From positions 1 through 64,000 of the forward strand of contig JAFYZU010000007.1 in assembly GCA_017548565.1 (NCBI GenBank): a stretch of DNA of 64,000 bases. Reading direction: 5' to 3'. Both the position numbers and the translations under genes were made by a program. Positions within the stretch are counted from its first letter, which is position 1. Every line of letters starts with the position of its first letter. The notes beneath the pieces are model-generated. The model had not been told where the DNA came from and did not search any database. It saw only the letters and a list, made by a program, of their open reading frames with translations. Of the stretch, positions 44,816 through 54,632 are shown one piece after another. Origin of the DNA: Treponema sp. GTDB lineage: Bacteria > Spirochaetota > Spirochaetia > Treponematales > Treponemataceae.

Positions 44816-45583
44816 ATGCGAGATATTCAGAACGAAAAAGATACAAGAGAAATTCCATTACAGAAAGTCGGTGTAAAAGGTGTGCGCTATCCTGTATGTG
44901 TATTAGACAAGAACAAAAAAAATCAGAATACTACAGCAACTGTTGATCTTTTTGTCAATCTTCCACATAAATTCAAGGGTACACACATGTCCCGTTTTAT
45001 TGAAGTTTTTCATAAACATCACAAAGATATTACGATGCTTCATTTTCTGGATATGCTTGAAGAAATCCGAACAAAACTGGAAGCGGAACAGGCCTTCGGC
45101 TCAATCACTTTTCCATATTACATTGAAAAAAATGCACCTGTTTCAAATGCACAGGGAATTATGGAATATACCTGTTCTTTCGAGGGTGAAGTAAGCGAAA
45201 AAGAAAGAAAATTCTTTATTACAATAAGGGTGCCGGTAACAACCCTTTGTCCGTGTTCTAAGGCAATAAGTGAATACGGAGCTCATAATCAGAGGGGAAA
45301 TGTAACCGTAAAGCTTCTGTACAGTAAATTTTTCTGGATTGAAGATATAATAGATGTGATTGAAAAATGCGCTTCTTCTCCACTCTACTCTGTCTTAAAA
45401 CGAGAGGATGAAAAAGCCGTTACCGAGCATGCCTACGATAATCCAAGATTTGTTGAAGATGTTGTACGTGAGGTTTATCTTGGATTAAAGAAGCTTGATT
45501 TTTCATGGTTCAGCGTTGAAGCCGAAAATGAAGAAAGTATACACTATCATAATGCATATGCATATACAGAATATAACAACTAA
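44816..45583 (+). CDS. folE2: GTP cyclohydrolase FolE2 (type IB)
   Basis: 255 aa. It converts GTP to dihydroneopterin triphosphate, the first step of folate (or queuosine) synthesis, and can use metals other than zinc. [10 protein letters not shown] at the start, the metal Cys in [23 protein letters not shown] (two parts), and [18 protein letters not shown] at the end are family signatures. The start is set by homology and by the adjacent -10. It is convergent with folD, another folate gene. Confidence 0.93.
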   Translation: MRDIQNEKDTREIPLQKVGVKGVRYPVCVLDKNKKNQNTTATVDLFVNLPHKFKGTHMSRFIEVFHKHHKDITMLHFLDMLEEIRTKLEAEQAFGSITFPYYIEKNAPVSNAQGIMEYTCSFEGEVSEKERKFFITIRVPVTTLCPCSKAISEYGAHNQRGNVTVKLLYSKFFWIEDIIDVIEKCASSPLYSVLKREDEKAVTEHAYDNPRFVEDVVREVYLGLKKLDFSWFSVEAENEESIHYHNAYAYTEYNN

Positions 45584-46464
45584 CGGGATGCTGACAGCTG
45601 ATCACAGGCCGCTTCTAATGTATTTACCATCAGCATAGCAATAGTCATTGGTCCTACTCCGCCCGGAACAGGTGTGATATATGAAGCCTTTTCCTTTAAA
45701 TCATCAAAATCACAGTCTCCGATTAATCTGAAACCGCTTTTTTTAGACGAATCAGGAATTCGGTTTACTCCGACATCAATTACTACAGCACCATCCTTTA
45801 CCATATCCTTCGTAAGCGTATGAGGGTGTCCTGAAGCAACTACGATTATATCTGCCTGTCTTGTAATATCGCTCATGTTTTTAGTACCGGTGTGACACAT
45901 AGTAACAGTGCAGTTTACATCTTTTCTTGCAAGAAGAATGCTTACAGGTTTTCCGACTATATTAGAACGTCCTATTACGACAGCATGCTTACCGCTTGTT
46001 TCAATTCCCATCTTCTGTAAAAGAACAATGATTCCGTGCGGAGTACATGGCAAAAATCCCGGACGCCCAATCATCATATTACCGACACTCACCGGATGAA
46101 AACCGTCTACATCCTTTGAAGGATCTATTGCCATAATTACTTTATCTTCACTTATGTGCTTTGGAAGAGGCAGCTGTACAAGAATACCGTGAACCGATGA
46201 ATCTTTATTTAACTGAGCTATTATCTTTAAAAGCTCTTCTTCAGAAATATCTTCAGGAAGCTCAAGGGAACGATCTGTCATTCCTGCTTCTGCAAGAGCC
46301 TTTCTTTTTCCCGTTACGTAACTTACAGATGCGGGATTCTGTCCCACCAGAATTACTGCCAGACATGGATTAATTCCTTTTTCCTTTAATTCTGTTGTTT
46401 TACATGCAACCTCTGCCCTTACATCAGCTGCTATCTGTTTTCCATCAATAATAACTGCACTCAT
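45580..46464 (-). CDS. folD: bifunctional methylene-THF dehydrogenase/cyclohydrolase FolD
   Basis: 294 aa. It interconverts 5,10-methylene-, methenyl- and 10-formyl-tetrahydrofolate. Visible signatures are [17 protein letters not shown] (catalytic Lys), [25 protein letters not shown], the NADP fold [17 protein letters not shown] and [16 protein letters not shown] (read here as [16 protein letters not shown]). GGAG precedes the start. The end overlaps folE2 by 4 nt. Confidence 0.96.
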   Translation of the reverse strand: MSAVIIDGKQIAADVRAEVACKTTELKEKGINPCLAVILVGQNPASVSYVTGKRKALAEAGMTDRSLELPEDISEEELLKIIAQLNKDSSVHGILVQLPLPKHISEDKVIMAIDPSKDVDGFHPVSVGNMMIGRPGFLPCTPHGIIVLLQKMGIETSGKHAVVIGRSNIVGKPVSILLARKDVNCTVTMCHTGTKNMSDITRQADIIVVASGHPHTLTKDMVKDGAVVIDVGVNRIPDSSKKSGFRLIGDCDFDDLKEKASYITPVPGGVGPMTIAMLMVNTLEAACDQLSASR

Positions 46465-46511
46465 TTATAACTCCATTAAATGTAACCATAACTGCATCTC
46501 ATTTATTTTAA

Positions 46512-46540
46512 TTGATAAAGACACAAAAAAACTATATATT
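46512..46540 (+). promoter_or_regulatory. promoter of the 192-aa exported-protein gene
   Basis: TTGATA, 17 nt, TATATT, with an ordinary leader of about 27 nt containing GGAG. This contrasts with the leaderless promoters elsewhere. Confidence 0.6.
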
Positions 46541-46573
46541 AATAGAATAACTTATATTAAAAAATGGAGCAAT

Positions 46574-47152
46574 ATGAAACGCATTCTTTGTACAATACTT
46601 ATTTTATTTTCATGTGCATCACTTTTTTTTGCTGAAGAAAACCAGGGTGATGAATATGATGATGGTTATGTTTATGAACAGAACGGAGCCGGAGATCAGT
46701 TCCTGAAAATTACAATAAACGGACTTTTTCCGCTGAATTTCGAAAAGCAGTTGAAAACAGGCGGATCAATCGAACTGGGATATTACAGATTTCTGAATAA
46801 ATTTCTTGCACTCGGCGGTGAACTGGAGCTTTCTTATAATGTTTCTATAGGCGAAAAGCTTCTGGTCATGATTCCATTTACACTGGGAGTCCTTTATCAG
46901 CCGACTTATAATAAATTCGAATTTCCTATCTATCTTACTGCGGGAATCGGATACGAAACCTTCCAGAGCATCGATTACTTTCCATCTTTCGTAATGAAGC
47001 TCAACCCCGGTGCATTTTACAGGCTGAATGAAATCTGTTCATTCGGTGTAACAACAACGCTTCTCTGGGTTCCTCAATGGTATGAGGATTCAAGTCATAA
47101 CCAGAACGGCTTTTTCCTTTCGGCAGGAATCGGTGCCAGATATCATTTCTAG
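46574..47152 (+). CDS. outer-membrane beta-barrel-type protein, 192 aa
   Basis: A signal peptide (MKRILCTILILFSCASLFFA) and an acidic stretch are followed by alternating amphipathic strands (LALGGELELSYNVS, FEFPIYLTAGIGYETF, GFFLSAGIGARYHF). The end in Phe and the strand pattern suggest an eight-stranded barrel. Family not recognised. It lies 9 nt ahead of a lipoprotein gene, so the two are probably coexpressed in the envelope. Confidence 0.65.
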   Translation: MKRILCTILILFSCASLFFAEENQGDEYDDGYVYEQNGAGDQFLKITINGLFPLNFEKQLKTGGSIELGYYRFLNKFLALGGELELSYNVSIGEKLLVMIPFTLGVLYQPTYNKFEFPIYLTAGIGYETFQSIDYFPSFVMKLNPGAFYRLNEICSFGVTTTLLWVPQWYEDSSHNQNGFFLSAGIGARYHF

Positions 47153-47161
47153 GAATATAAT

Positions 47162-48376
47162 ATGAAAAAAACAATACGATTATTTTTTACTGCACTTTTA
47201 ATTACACTTTTCTCAGGCTGTCATAATGAAGTTTTCTATAATATCATGAATGATGTTCCTCCTGAAAAAACAACGGTTTCGGGAGTTATTAATTCAATTG
47301 CACGCTATAAGGTCGGTTCAACGGAATTCCTTGTTCTTGCGGCAGATGGCGGATTAAGATATAAAAAAGCAGAGGATTATTCACACACAACCTGGAAAAA
47401 ATATTCGAATCTTCCGTTTGAACTTCATAACTATGAATACTATGGAAGCGGTCATAAAGGTCAGCAGATTATAAAGGTACTTGCAGACCAAGATACTCTT
47501 TACATTATTTCGGTAAAATATAAAAGCGATGAATTAATAGGAACTTCTGCCCCTGAAAAATTCTATATCTGGGCAAAAACAATTGAACTGAATTCTGACT
47601 CAAGCTGGAAAAAAGACGGTTCGTGGACAGAAATTACAGGAACTCGTTCTGACGGCTCTGAACTCCTTCAGTTTTACAAATCAAATGATTATTACTACAC
47701 AAGATTCAATGTATTTTCAACAAATTCACCAAATCCTTCTCACAGAAGGGTATTCATAAAGAGCAAATCTTCATCAGATACAGAATACTATGAACTCAAT
47801 AACGGTACACTCAATTCAATAAACATGACTGCTTCTGATGGTTCTGACAATAAGGATATTGATGGTGCCGCATATATTGGAAACACCATTTATTTCTTTG
47901 ATTCAAGTGCTGTCTGTTCAAATGAAACAAAAAGCTCAAACGGAACTATCATTTATTTCGGAAAGGAAAAATCAAGCGGTTTATTCTATTTCGACGGTTC
48001 TTCTGCTTCTGAACAGGTTTTATCTGCAGGCGAGCATATTTCATGTCTTGCCGTAACAAAAGATTATCTTTTAATCGGAAGAGCCCGAAAAGAAAAATCA
48101 ACAACAACCTCAGGCGGAGTCGTAAAATGCGCAATTGAAGCAGACGGAAAACCTGAATCATCACTTTCTTCGTTTTCAAACAATGCACAGACACAGCTTT
48201 CTTCATCATATCTGATTTACACGCTTCTGAATGTGGATCCATCGCAGAACGAAAAAGACAGTGCGCTTTATTCATCAATCGGTTTTAAAGGAACGGGAAC
48301 TTCGACCTCGGTAAACTTCAATAATATAGGTTTATGGTCATACTACCCTTCTCGAGGAAACTGGAACAGGGAATAA
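47162..48376 (+). CDS. lipoprotein of unknown function, 404 aa
   Basis: The lipobox is in FFTALLITLFSGC. The mature part is Ser/Tyr-rich and beta-rich, with strands that repeat at about 50-residue spacing (VLAADGGLRYKKA, TLYIISVKYK, NTIYFFDSS, KDYLLIGRA), which suggests a beta-propeller. AGGAA precedes the start. It converges with the rarA-type gene. Function unknown. Confidence 0.65.
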   Translation: MKKTIRLFFTALLITLFSGCHNEVFYNIMNDVPPEKTTVSGVINSIARYKVGSTEFLVLAADGGLRYKKAEDYSHTTWKKYSNLPFELHNYEYYGSGHKGQQIIKVLADQDTLYIISVKYKSDELIGTSAPEKFYIWAKTIELNSDSSWKKDGSWTEITGTRSDGSELLQFYKSNDYYYTRFNVFSTNSPNPSHRRVFIKSKSSSDTEYYELNNGTLNSINMTASDGSDNKDIDGAAYIGNTIYFFDSSAVCSNETKSSNGTIIYFGKEKSSGLFYFDGSSASEQVLSAGEHISCLAVTKDYLLIGRARKEKSTTTSGGVVKCAIEADGKPESSLSSFSNNAQTQLSSSYLIYTLLNVDPSQNEKDSALYSSIGFKGTGTSTSVNFNNIGLWSYYPSRGNWNRE

Positions 48377-48389
48377 CGGTAAACGACGA

Positions 48390-50981
48390 TTATTTTTTAA
48401 TATCAAAAAAAGCAATCTGCGAATACCAGGTAAAAATTGTTTTATCACACGCAGAAAGAAGAAGATTAACTATTTTCTGTAAATCGGCAGTACCTGTGCG
48501 TTCGAGCATTTTTGAACCGTAGGCTGAATTTTCCGTATTAAACCATTTTTCAATTTCTGAAGGCGTAATCCTTCGTTTTTCATGAACATCCATTGTTTCA
48601 ACCTTTACCGTGAAGCTCTTTTTACGGAACATATTGGCAATAAAAACTGAATCCCATGAAAAAAGAGGGTTGTCCCTGTTGTTAAAGAATTCCTGTTCGG
48701 CAGCTTCCATTTTATCAAGAATTTCAACAAAAGCCGAAGAAGATTCTGCGGTAAGAATCTGTTCACGAACAAGCTTCGAAATATGCTGAGCTTTGCATGG
48801 AATTTTCTGCGAAATGATTATATGCCAATCGGATGCAAGCGGACACTCGTACGAATAACCTTCATCATTTTGTGAATCGTCCTCATGAGTTGAAGTTCCG
48901 GTAAACCTCTTTTCATCATAATCATAATTCTGCGGAGTAAGTGTTCCTTCAACGGAATCTGCAAGCGCAATTATTGACGGTTCTGAAATAAAAGGATCCG
49001 TAAAGAAAAGACGGTCAAACAAAGTTCCTTTATACTGAAAGCTCACAAGAACATCATAAAAATCCTTTGGTGTCAGAAAATCGGTTGAAAAATGATCTCC
49101 ACGAAGCTTTAAGACCGGACGATCAAGATCACCTAAAGTTCTGCTATACTGCTCAAGAATCTGGCGGCCGTTTTCTGTCTTACATACACCGCATGTAACA
49201 CCCTCAGGAGTCCTTCGTGCTATTTCCCAAAGAAGAAGTCCGTTATCTGCATTCCAGATTAAATTCCTGTGATGACGAACAAGATTTGCCATTGAAACCA
49301 TTTTATCGCGGATATTTAAAAGAACCTCTGCCCGGTTTGAATCAAGTCTTTGACGCCAGAAACGGTCTGCACGGTCAAGTGCAATTTCCTTTGCATTATC
49401 TTTAGGGCTGAAGGTAAGGTTTTCATTATTCTTCAGATCACCGCTTTTAAAATGTTCATTTATCCACCATTCGCTTATAGGATTAACGCCAAATTCAGAT
49501 TTTGCCCATTCACCGCTTAACTCCGAACCTGCAAGGGTTGTCCCCATTGTCCGGTTTATTGAACCTGTTTCTTCCGGTGATGTTGCAAGTTCAGCTGATG
49601 CAACAGTTTCTGAATCAGACTGTTTTTCAAGGATTGATGCAATCTGAAGCTCACGTCTCGAAAGAACCTCATCCCTGATTTTTCCCTCGTATCCCTGCTT
49701 TGACGGAGTATAAAAAACACGTCCCATTAATGAATCAGGAAGATACTGCTGTGCAACCCAGTGATCGCGGTAAGCATGAGGGTAAAGATAACCTGCTCCA
49801 TGACCAAAGCCCTCTGCATCTCTTGAAGAATCCTTTAAATGATTAGGAACATCTGTATTTTCTTTTTCGACGGATGACAGTGCATCGAAAAATGCCATTG
49901 AACTGTTTGATTTAGGCGCTGTCGAAAGATAAAGTGCCGCATGTGCAAGAAAATACCTTCCTTCAGGCATTCCTACCCTGTCAAACGCCCTGGCACAGCT
50001 TTCTACAACTGTTATTGCATCCGGATCTGCAAGTCCCGTATCTTCACAGGCAGAAATCAGCATCCTTCGAAAAATAAAATGAGGATCTTCTCCGGCCGCA
50101 ACCATTCGTGCAAGCCAGTAACACGCTGCATCAGGATCCCTTCCACGAAGACTTTTTATGAATGCACTTATAATATCATAATGATAATCCCCGTCGCGGT
50201 CATAAAGAACAACCTTTTTCTGAATCGATTCTTCAGCAGCTTCCTTACTGATGAAAATCTTTGTTCCATAAGCAGGCACCGGAGGATTATCATAAGGCTT
50301 CCAGATTTCAGGAGTTGTTTCTACTGCAAGCTCAAGCGCATTAAGAAGAGAACGTGCATCGCCTGCAGCAGTTTCAATAAGATGTTCAAGCGCACCCTCT
50401 TCAAATTCAACTTTATAATGTCCATAACCGCGTTCGCAGTCCGATAAAGCCATGTTTGCAGCCTTAAGTAAATCTTCGTTTGTAAGAGGCTTAAGCTGAA
50501 AAACACGTGAACGGCTTACAAGCGCCTTGTTAACCTCAAAAAATGGATTTTCTGTTGTAGCACCGATTAAAATAATCGTTCCGTTTTCTACCCATGGCAG
50601 AAGGGCATCCTGCTGACTCTTATTCCAGCGATGTACCTCGTCAACAAAAAGAATTGTACGCCGCTGATAAAGGGTTTTATATTCTTCTGCCTTTTTTATG
50701 GAATCACGAATATCAGCAACTCCTGTCAGAACTGCATTAAGCGTTATGAAATTTGATTTAGTATGATTTGCAATTACACGTGCAAGGGTTGTCTTTCCGC
50801 TTCCCGGAGGACCATAAAAAATGACTGATGTCAACTGATCTGCAGAAATCGCACGCCTTAAAAGACGCCCTTTTCCGACAATATGATCCTGACCAATGTA
50901 TTCATCAAGATTACGCGGACGCATCCTTGCAGCGAGCGGTTCTGTTGATAATTGTATCTGAGCAAATAAATCGTCAGCCAT
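48390..50981 (-). CDS. rarA: RarA (MgsA) AAA+ ATPase fused to a C-terminal extra domain
   Basis: 863 aa. Residues 1-435 are RarA, which acts at stalled replication forks: [16 protein letters not shown], Walker [16 protein letters not shown], Walker [21 protein letters not shown], sensor GATTENPFF, and a tetramer domain with [13 protein letters not shown]. Residues about 500-863 are an added region with a Rossmann-like stretch ([13 protein letters not shown], then GVCKTENGR) that recalls methyltransferases. RarA-plus-unknown-domain fusions are known from spirochaetes and cyanobacteria. A copy of the dispersed motif (49532-49550) encodes part of the linker. AAGGGG precedes the start; it is 18 nt after ilvB. 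Confidence 0.88.
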   Translation of the reverse strand: MADDLFAQIQLSTEPLAARMRPRNLDEYIGQDHIVGKGRLLRRAISADQLTSVIFYGPPGSGKTTLARVIANHTKSNFITLNAVLTGVADIRDSIKKAEEYKTLYQRRTILFVDEVHRWNKSQQDALLPWVENGTIILIGATTENPFFEVNKALVSRSRVFQLKPLTNEDLLKAANMALSDCERGYGHYKVEFEEGALEHLIETAAGDARSLLNALELAVETTPEIWKPYDNPPVPAYGTKIFISKEAAEESIQKKVVLYDRDGDYHYDIISAFIKSLRGRDPDAACYWLARMVAAGEDPHFIFRRMLISACEDTGLADPDAITVVESCARAFDRVGMPEGRYFLAHAALYLSTAPKSNSSMAFFDALSSVEKENTDVPNHLKDSSRDAEGFGHGAGYLYPHAYRDHWVAQQYLPDSLMGRVFYTPSKQGYEGKIRDEVLSRRELQIASILEKQSDSETVASAELATSPEETGSINRTMGTTLAGSELSGEWAKSEFGVNPISEWWINEHFKSGDLKNNENLTFSPKDNAKEIALDRADRFWRQRLDSNRAEVLLNIRDKMVSMANLVRHHRNLIWNADNGLLLWEIARRTPEGVTCGVCKTENGRQILEQYSRTLGDLDRPVLKLRGDHFSTDFLTPKDFYDVLVSFQYKGTLFDRLFFTDPFISEPSIIALADSVEGTLTPQNYDYDEKRFTGTSTHEDDSQNDEGYSYECPLASDWHIIISQKIPCKAQHISKLVREQILTAESSSAFVEILDKMEAAEQEFFNNRDNPLFSWDSVFIANMFRKKSFTVKVETMDVHEKRRITPSEIEKWFNTENSAYGSKMLERTGTADLQKIVNLLLSACDKTIFTWYSQIAFFDIKK

Positions 50982-50999
50982 ACAACCCCTTATGATTTT

Positions 51000-52721
51000 C
51001 TATCTGATTGAATCAATGTTTGCCTTGCCGCCCGGAACAAACGGAAGAACTGATTCTTCAGGATCTACGCTTATCCGTACGAAACACGGTTTATTGTTTC
51101 TTTTCTCATCGAACGCTTTATTATACCACAAAGGATCCGAATCTGCATCTATTGATTCAATACCGAAGCCTTCTGCAATTGCGAGTAAATCAGGCTGGCG
51201 GTCAAAAACAGAGGCACTGTAATTTTTATCAAACAGATATTTCTGCTGCTGATAAACCATACCGAGAGTACCGTTCTGAAAAACAATGATTGTTACCGGG
51301 AGATTCAGTTCACAAAGAGTTGCAAGCTCCTGAACGTTCATCATTATTGAACCGTCCCCGCTGAAGCAGACAATCCTTTTATCTTTATTTGCCAATGCCG
51401 CACCAATTGCAGCAGGAAGTCCGAACCCCATTGTTCCAAGACTTCCTGAAGTAAGGAAAGTTTTAGGTGATTTTACAGGATAATACTGTGCGGCCCACAT
51501 CTGATGCTGCCCTACATCTGTCGTTATAATCAGTTTATCTTCAGATATTCCGCATTGCCGTGCATATTCAGGGATTTTTGAAATAATTTCACGAGGATTT
51601 GCAAGCTTTTCACCAGACGGCCGGCCAAGTTCAATTGAATCATTTTTTTCTTTGATTGAGATGATTTTTTTGAGCCAGTCAGGATCTGCCTTTATTTTCT
51701 TTTCTGCAATAACCTCAGAAAGACCTGGCATTACCGATTCAACATCAGCAACTATTGAGACTGTACTTTCCATTATTTTGTCAATTTCCGCTGCATCTAT
51801 ATCAATATGAATGATTTTTGCCGACGGACAGAACTGATTTACAAGACCTGTTGCCCTGTCATCAAAACGAACTCCTGCCGCAATAACAAGATCTGCATCA
51901 TGCATTGCAGAATTCGCCGCATAACTTCCATGCATTCCAAGCATGCCGATAAATTCTTTTCTGTCACGAGGGATGCAGCCAAGCCCCATAAGACTTGAAA
52001 CAACCGGAACCGGATATTTTTCAAGGAAAGATAAAAGCCCCTCAGATGCCTGTTTTGAATTACATCCTCCGCCGCAGTAAAGCACAGCCCTTTTTGATTC
52101 CGAAATCAAAGCCGTCATCTTTTTGAGTTTGTCTATCATTTCTTCAGGATTTACATGAAATTTTACTACAGAATGTTCAGATACCGGTTTTTTCAATTCA
52201 TCTTCCGATTCAATTTCTATTGTTTCAAGCTGAACGTTTCTGGGAACATCAATCAGAACAGGACCAGGACGACCGTTTTCTGCTATTTCAAAAGCAAGAG
52301 GAACTGCTTCAAGAAGCTCACGTGCAGATTTTACCATTACGGAATGCTTTGTTATCGGAAAAGAAAGTCCGAAAGTATCTGCTTCCTGAAAGGCATCTGT
52401 TCCGATTAAACTTGTATTAACCTGACCTGTTATTGCAATTATAGGAATTGAATCACAGCGGGCATCGGCAATGGCAGTTAAAAGATTCATTGCACCCGGA
52501 CCGCTTGTAGCCATGCAGACAGCGACAGAACCTGTAGAACGGGCAATTCCCTGTGCAATAAAACCGGCTGCCTGTTCCTGTCTTACGAGAATATGCCGGA
52601 TGGAAGAGCGCTGAAGTTCATCATAAAGAGGTAAAATCGAACCGCCGGGAATACCAGAGACCATTTTAATTCCGTTGTTCTCCAAGATTTTTACGATAAT
52701 CTGTGCACCTGTTAATTTCAT
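51000..52721 (-). CDS. ilvB: acetolactate synthase large subunit
   Basis: 573-aa thiamine-diphosphate enzyme for the first common step of Val/Leu/Ile synthesis. The start at 52721 has GAGG 6 nt upstream and gives MKLTGAQIIVKILENN. GGSILPLYDEL, RQEQAAGFIAQGIARSTG (ThDP Glu), and the C-terminal ThDP motif beginning GDGSIMMNVQELAT are present. No ilvN regulatory subunit follows; the next gene is rarA. Expression is controlled by the attenuator at 52753-52885. Confidence 0.92.
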   Translation of the reverse strand: MKLTGAQIIVKILENNGIKMVSGIPGGSILPLYDELQRSSIRHILVRQEQAAGFIAQGIARSTGSVAVCMATSGPGAMNLLTAIADARCDSIPIIAITGQVNTSLIGTDAFQEADTFGLSFPITKHSVMVKSARELLEAVPLAFEIAENGRPGPVLIDVPRNVQLETIEIESEDELKKPVSEHSVVKFHVNPEEMIDKLKKMTALISESKRAVLYCGGGCNSKQASEGLLSFLEKYPVPVVSSLMGLGCIPRDRKEFIGMLGMHGSYAANSAMHDADLVIAAGVRFDDRATGLVNQFCPSAKIIHIDIDAAEIDKIMESTVSIVADVESVMPGLSEVIAEKKIKADPDWLKKIISIKEKNDSIELGRPSGEKLANPREIISKIPEYARQCGISEDKLIITTDVGQHQMWAAQYYPVKSPKTFLTSGSLGTMGFGLPAAIGAALANKDKRIVCFSGDGSIMMNVQELATLCELNLPVTIIVFQNGTLGMVYQQQKYLFDKNYSASVFDRQPDLLAIAEGFGIESIDADSDPLWYNKAFDEKRNNKPCFVRISVDPEESVLPFVPGGKANIDSIR

Positions 52722-52752
52722 ACTTACCTCATAAAAAAATTTTCTGTTAAAC

Positions 52753-52828
52753 AAAAAAGCTCCCCGGAAAAAACCAGAGAGCCTTCTTTATTTTGTCTTT
52801 TTAGCAAAATTTACAATGCCCCCGGTTA
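52753..52828 (-). promoter_or_regulatory. ilvB transcription attenuator (antiterminator/terminator)
   Basis: On the minus strand AACCGGGGG, right after the leader-peptide stop, can pair with CTCTCTGGTT in nine pairs including G-U (antiterminator). The same CTCTCTGG arm can instead pair with CCGGGGAG to form the terminator GCTCTCTGG/CCGGGGAGC, followed by TTTTTT (hairpin 52759-52782). A ribosome finishing the leader peptide would cover the first strand and favour termination. Confidence 0.8.
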
Positions 52829-52885
52829 TCAACTAATCACAACGACGAGTACTGTAAGAATTCTGACTAAAAAAGCTGTCTTCAT
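52829..52885 (-). CDS. ilv leader peptide (18 aa)
   Basis: MKTAFLVRILTVLVVVIS; ten of 18 residues are Leu, Val or Ile, with Val-Val-Val-Ile at the end just before the stop. It lies upstream of ilvB and ends at the edge of the antiterminator strand, so stalled translation for lack of branched-chain amino acids should allow readthrough. There is no Shine-Dalgarno site; the -10 is 7 nt before the ATG. Confidence 0.82.
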   Translation of the reverse strand: MKTAFLVRILTVLVVVIS

Positions 52886-52892
52886 GTTTTTT

Positions 52893-52921
52893 ATAATGCA
52901 ATTTTTAAGGATAATTGTCAA
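52893..52921 (-). promoter_or_regulatory. ilv promoter, predicted leaderless for the leader peptide
   Basis: On the minus strand TTGACA, 17 nt, CATTAT, then 7 nt to the leader ATG at 52885. Confidence 0.7.
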
Positions 52922-52946
52922 GATACCAGAAAAAATGATGATGCTT

Positions 52947-53732
52947 TTATTCGAGGAATTTATCGTAAAGCTTTTTTTTCATCTGAGGAGTTATATTTAT
53001 TTTCTTTTCAAAAAAATTATCGATTGAGCCGAATTCCTCTTCTATTTTTTTAAATGCATTATCAAGGAATTCTTTTTCGGCAAGCATTGAACGCTGGATT
53101 TTACTTGAAAAACGTGGATTCCATCGCAATATGAAAATGCCGATATATGCAAAAAATGCTTTTATCCGGACGTTTTTATTTGTATAAAGATAATCATCCA
53201 TTATTTTTTTACGATCGACTCCAAGAAATGCAAGAATCAGTGCCGCTACAATACCGGTCCTGTCCTTTCCTACCGAGCAGTGAAAAAATACGGAATATCG
53301 GTCATCGCTCAAAGTAAGGATTGTTTTCATGATTTTTGAAAGATTTTCCAGACATTCATCTGAAACAAGCTTCTGATACAGATCTTCCATCGGAGGCATC
53401 ATCTTAAGGGTTTTTAATGTATGAACTTTTTTTTCATGGCTTATCCCCAGAACCGATTCTGTTGATAATGGCAGCTCGTAGTATTTTACACCGTCAATGA
53501 TTACGTTTGGATTTTCATCAATTTCTTTTTTGCAGCGTAAATCTATAATTGTAGCCAGTCTGCACTTGTTTTTAAGGAAATCTATATCTTCCTTTGAAAG
53601 TTTAGAAAGAGTTGTTCCGCGGATGAAAAAATTTTTCTTTATTACCCTGCCGTCACAATTTTTTATACCGCCCAGATCACGGCAATTGTCGGCATATTTC
53701 AATTTCAGGTTGCTTAAAACATGGTTGTTCAT
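52947..53732 (-). CDS. tyrosine/lipid phosphatase of the HCxxGKDRTG type
   Basis: 261 aa. The P-loop FHCSVGKDRTGIVAALIL carries the nucleophile Cys and the Arg, and NCRDLGGIK at the N-terminus plus IDLRCKKEID are usual for Y_phosphatase3/LipA-like enzymes. These act on phosphotyrosine or phosphoinositide-like substrates; which applies is unknown. No signal peptide. TTGAAA and TATAAT are seen upstream, with about 14 nt from the -10 to the ATG. Confidence 0.8.
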   Translation of the reverse strand: MNNHVLSNLKLKYADNCRDLGGIKNCDGRVIKKNFFIRGTTLSKLSKEDIDFLKNKCRLATIIDLRCKKEIDENPNVIIDGVKYYELPLSTESVLGISHEKKVHTLKTLKMMPPMEDLYQKLVSDECLENLSKIMKTILTLSDDRYSVFFHCSVGKDRTGIVAALILAFLGVDRKKIMDDYLYTNKNVRIKAFFAYIGIFILRWNPRFSSKIQRSMLAEKEFLDNAFKKIEEEFGSIDNFFEKKINITPQMKKKLYDKFLE

Positions 53733-53786
53733 ATATCTACAGATTAATTATATCACTTTTGATATTAGTTTCAATAAAAAAACAAA

Positions 53787-53837
53787 GAGGGTTGTCCCCA
53801 TTGTTCAAAAAGACAGCGAGGGTTGTCCCCATTGTTC
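53787..53837 (-). repeat. two tandem copies of the dispersed 20-bp motif
   Basis: GAGGGTTGTCCCCATTGTTC occurs at 53787-53806 and again at 53818-53837, separated by 11 nt, in the gap between two divergent genes. Confidence 0.85.
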
Positions 53838-53884
53838 ACCCCCTTTTGCTCATAAAAAAACAATCTCTTTTTTTCATTTTTATA

Positions 53885-53913
53885 ATGACGAATTTACAAT
53901 AATAGTGTATAAT
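53885..53913 (+). promoter_or_regulatory. promoter of the HAD hydrolase gene, predicted leaderless
   Basis: ATGACG, 17 nt, TATAAT, then 6 nt to an in-frame GTG at 53920. Confidence 0.6.
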
Positions 53914-53919
53914 AAAGTA

Positions 53920-54612
53920 GTGTATTTTAAAAATTTAGGCGAAATAAAAGCTGTAACTTTTGACATTGACGGAACTCTCTATCGGGAGCATAAGTTGAAT
54001 CTCAGGATTATACCTCATTTTCTGCGGCATATTGTCTTTTTCAGCAAGTACGGAATAGCACGAAAAGAACTGCGGAAAACAGATTTTTATCCTGATTTTT
54101 CAAAAGCACAGGCCGAAGTTATGTCTGAAAAATTAAAATGCTCTCCTGAAAAAGCAATTGAAAAACTAAATCTCATTGTTTACACAGGGTTAAAAAAATA
54201 TTTTCCAAGATTCAATGCCTGCAAAGGTGTTAAAGAACTTATTCAGAAATTGAAACAAAACGGCATAAAAATCGCTGTTCTTTCTGATTTTCCTCCTGAA
54301 CAGAAAGGAGATATCTGGGGAATAAAAGATTATTGTGACTTAGTTCTAGGTTCTGAAGAAATTGGAGCTTTAAAACCATCTCCATATGTTTTTACTACCC
54401 TTGCAAAAAAATTGAACACCCCCGCAGAAGAAATTCTATACGTGGGTAATCATCACGAATATGATGTAATAGGACCAAAAAAAGCCGGAATGAAGGCAGC
54501 CTGGTTCATATCACCATTGAAGGGATGGTTCAATAAAAAATCTAAGGATGCAGATTTTACTTTTTATCATTACAACCAATTGGAAAAATATCTTTTTGAT
54601 AATAAATTATAA
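53920..54612 (+). CDS. HAD-superfamily hydrolase (subfamily IA)
   Basis: 230 aa. Motif I FDIDGTLY has the nucleophile Asp, motif II is IAVLSDFP, motif III Lys is in GALKPSPYVF, and motif IV reads VGNHHEYDVIG. It probably dephosphorylates a small metabolite. The frame is open further upstream to 53497, but that part overlaps the divergent phosphatase and the repeats. The GTG at 53920 sits 6 nt after a TATAAT and gives a short natural N-terminus (VYFKNLGEIKAVTFD). It lies 20 nt ahead of the coiled-coil gene. Confidence 0.8.
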   Translation: MYFKNLGEIKAVTFDIDGTLYREHKLNLRIIPHFLRHIVFFSKYGIARKELRKTDFYPDFSKAQAEVMSEKLKCSPEKAIEKLNLIVYTGLKKYFPRFNACKGVKELIQKLKQNGIKIAVLSDFPPEQKGDIWGIKDYCDLVLGSEEIGALKPSPYVFTTLAKKLNTPAEEILYVGNHHEYDVIGPKKAGMKAAWFISPLKGWFNKKSKDADFTFYHYNQLEKYLFDNKL

Positions 54613-54632
54613 ACAGGTGGGGAAAAACTAAA

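Noticed and set aside
53497-53919. A long N-terminal extension of the HAD hydrolase
   Set aside because: The open frame runs across the divergent phosphatase gene and two repeat copies; the HAD fold starts after 53920, where a promoter and a GTG are found.
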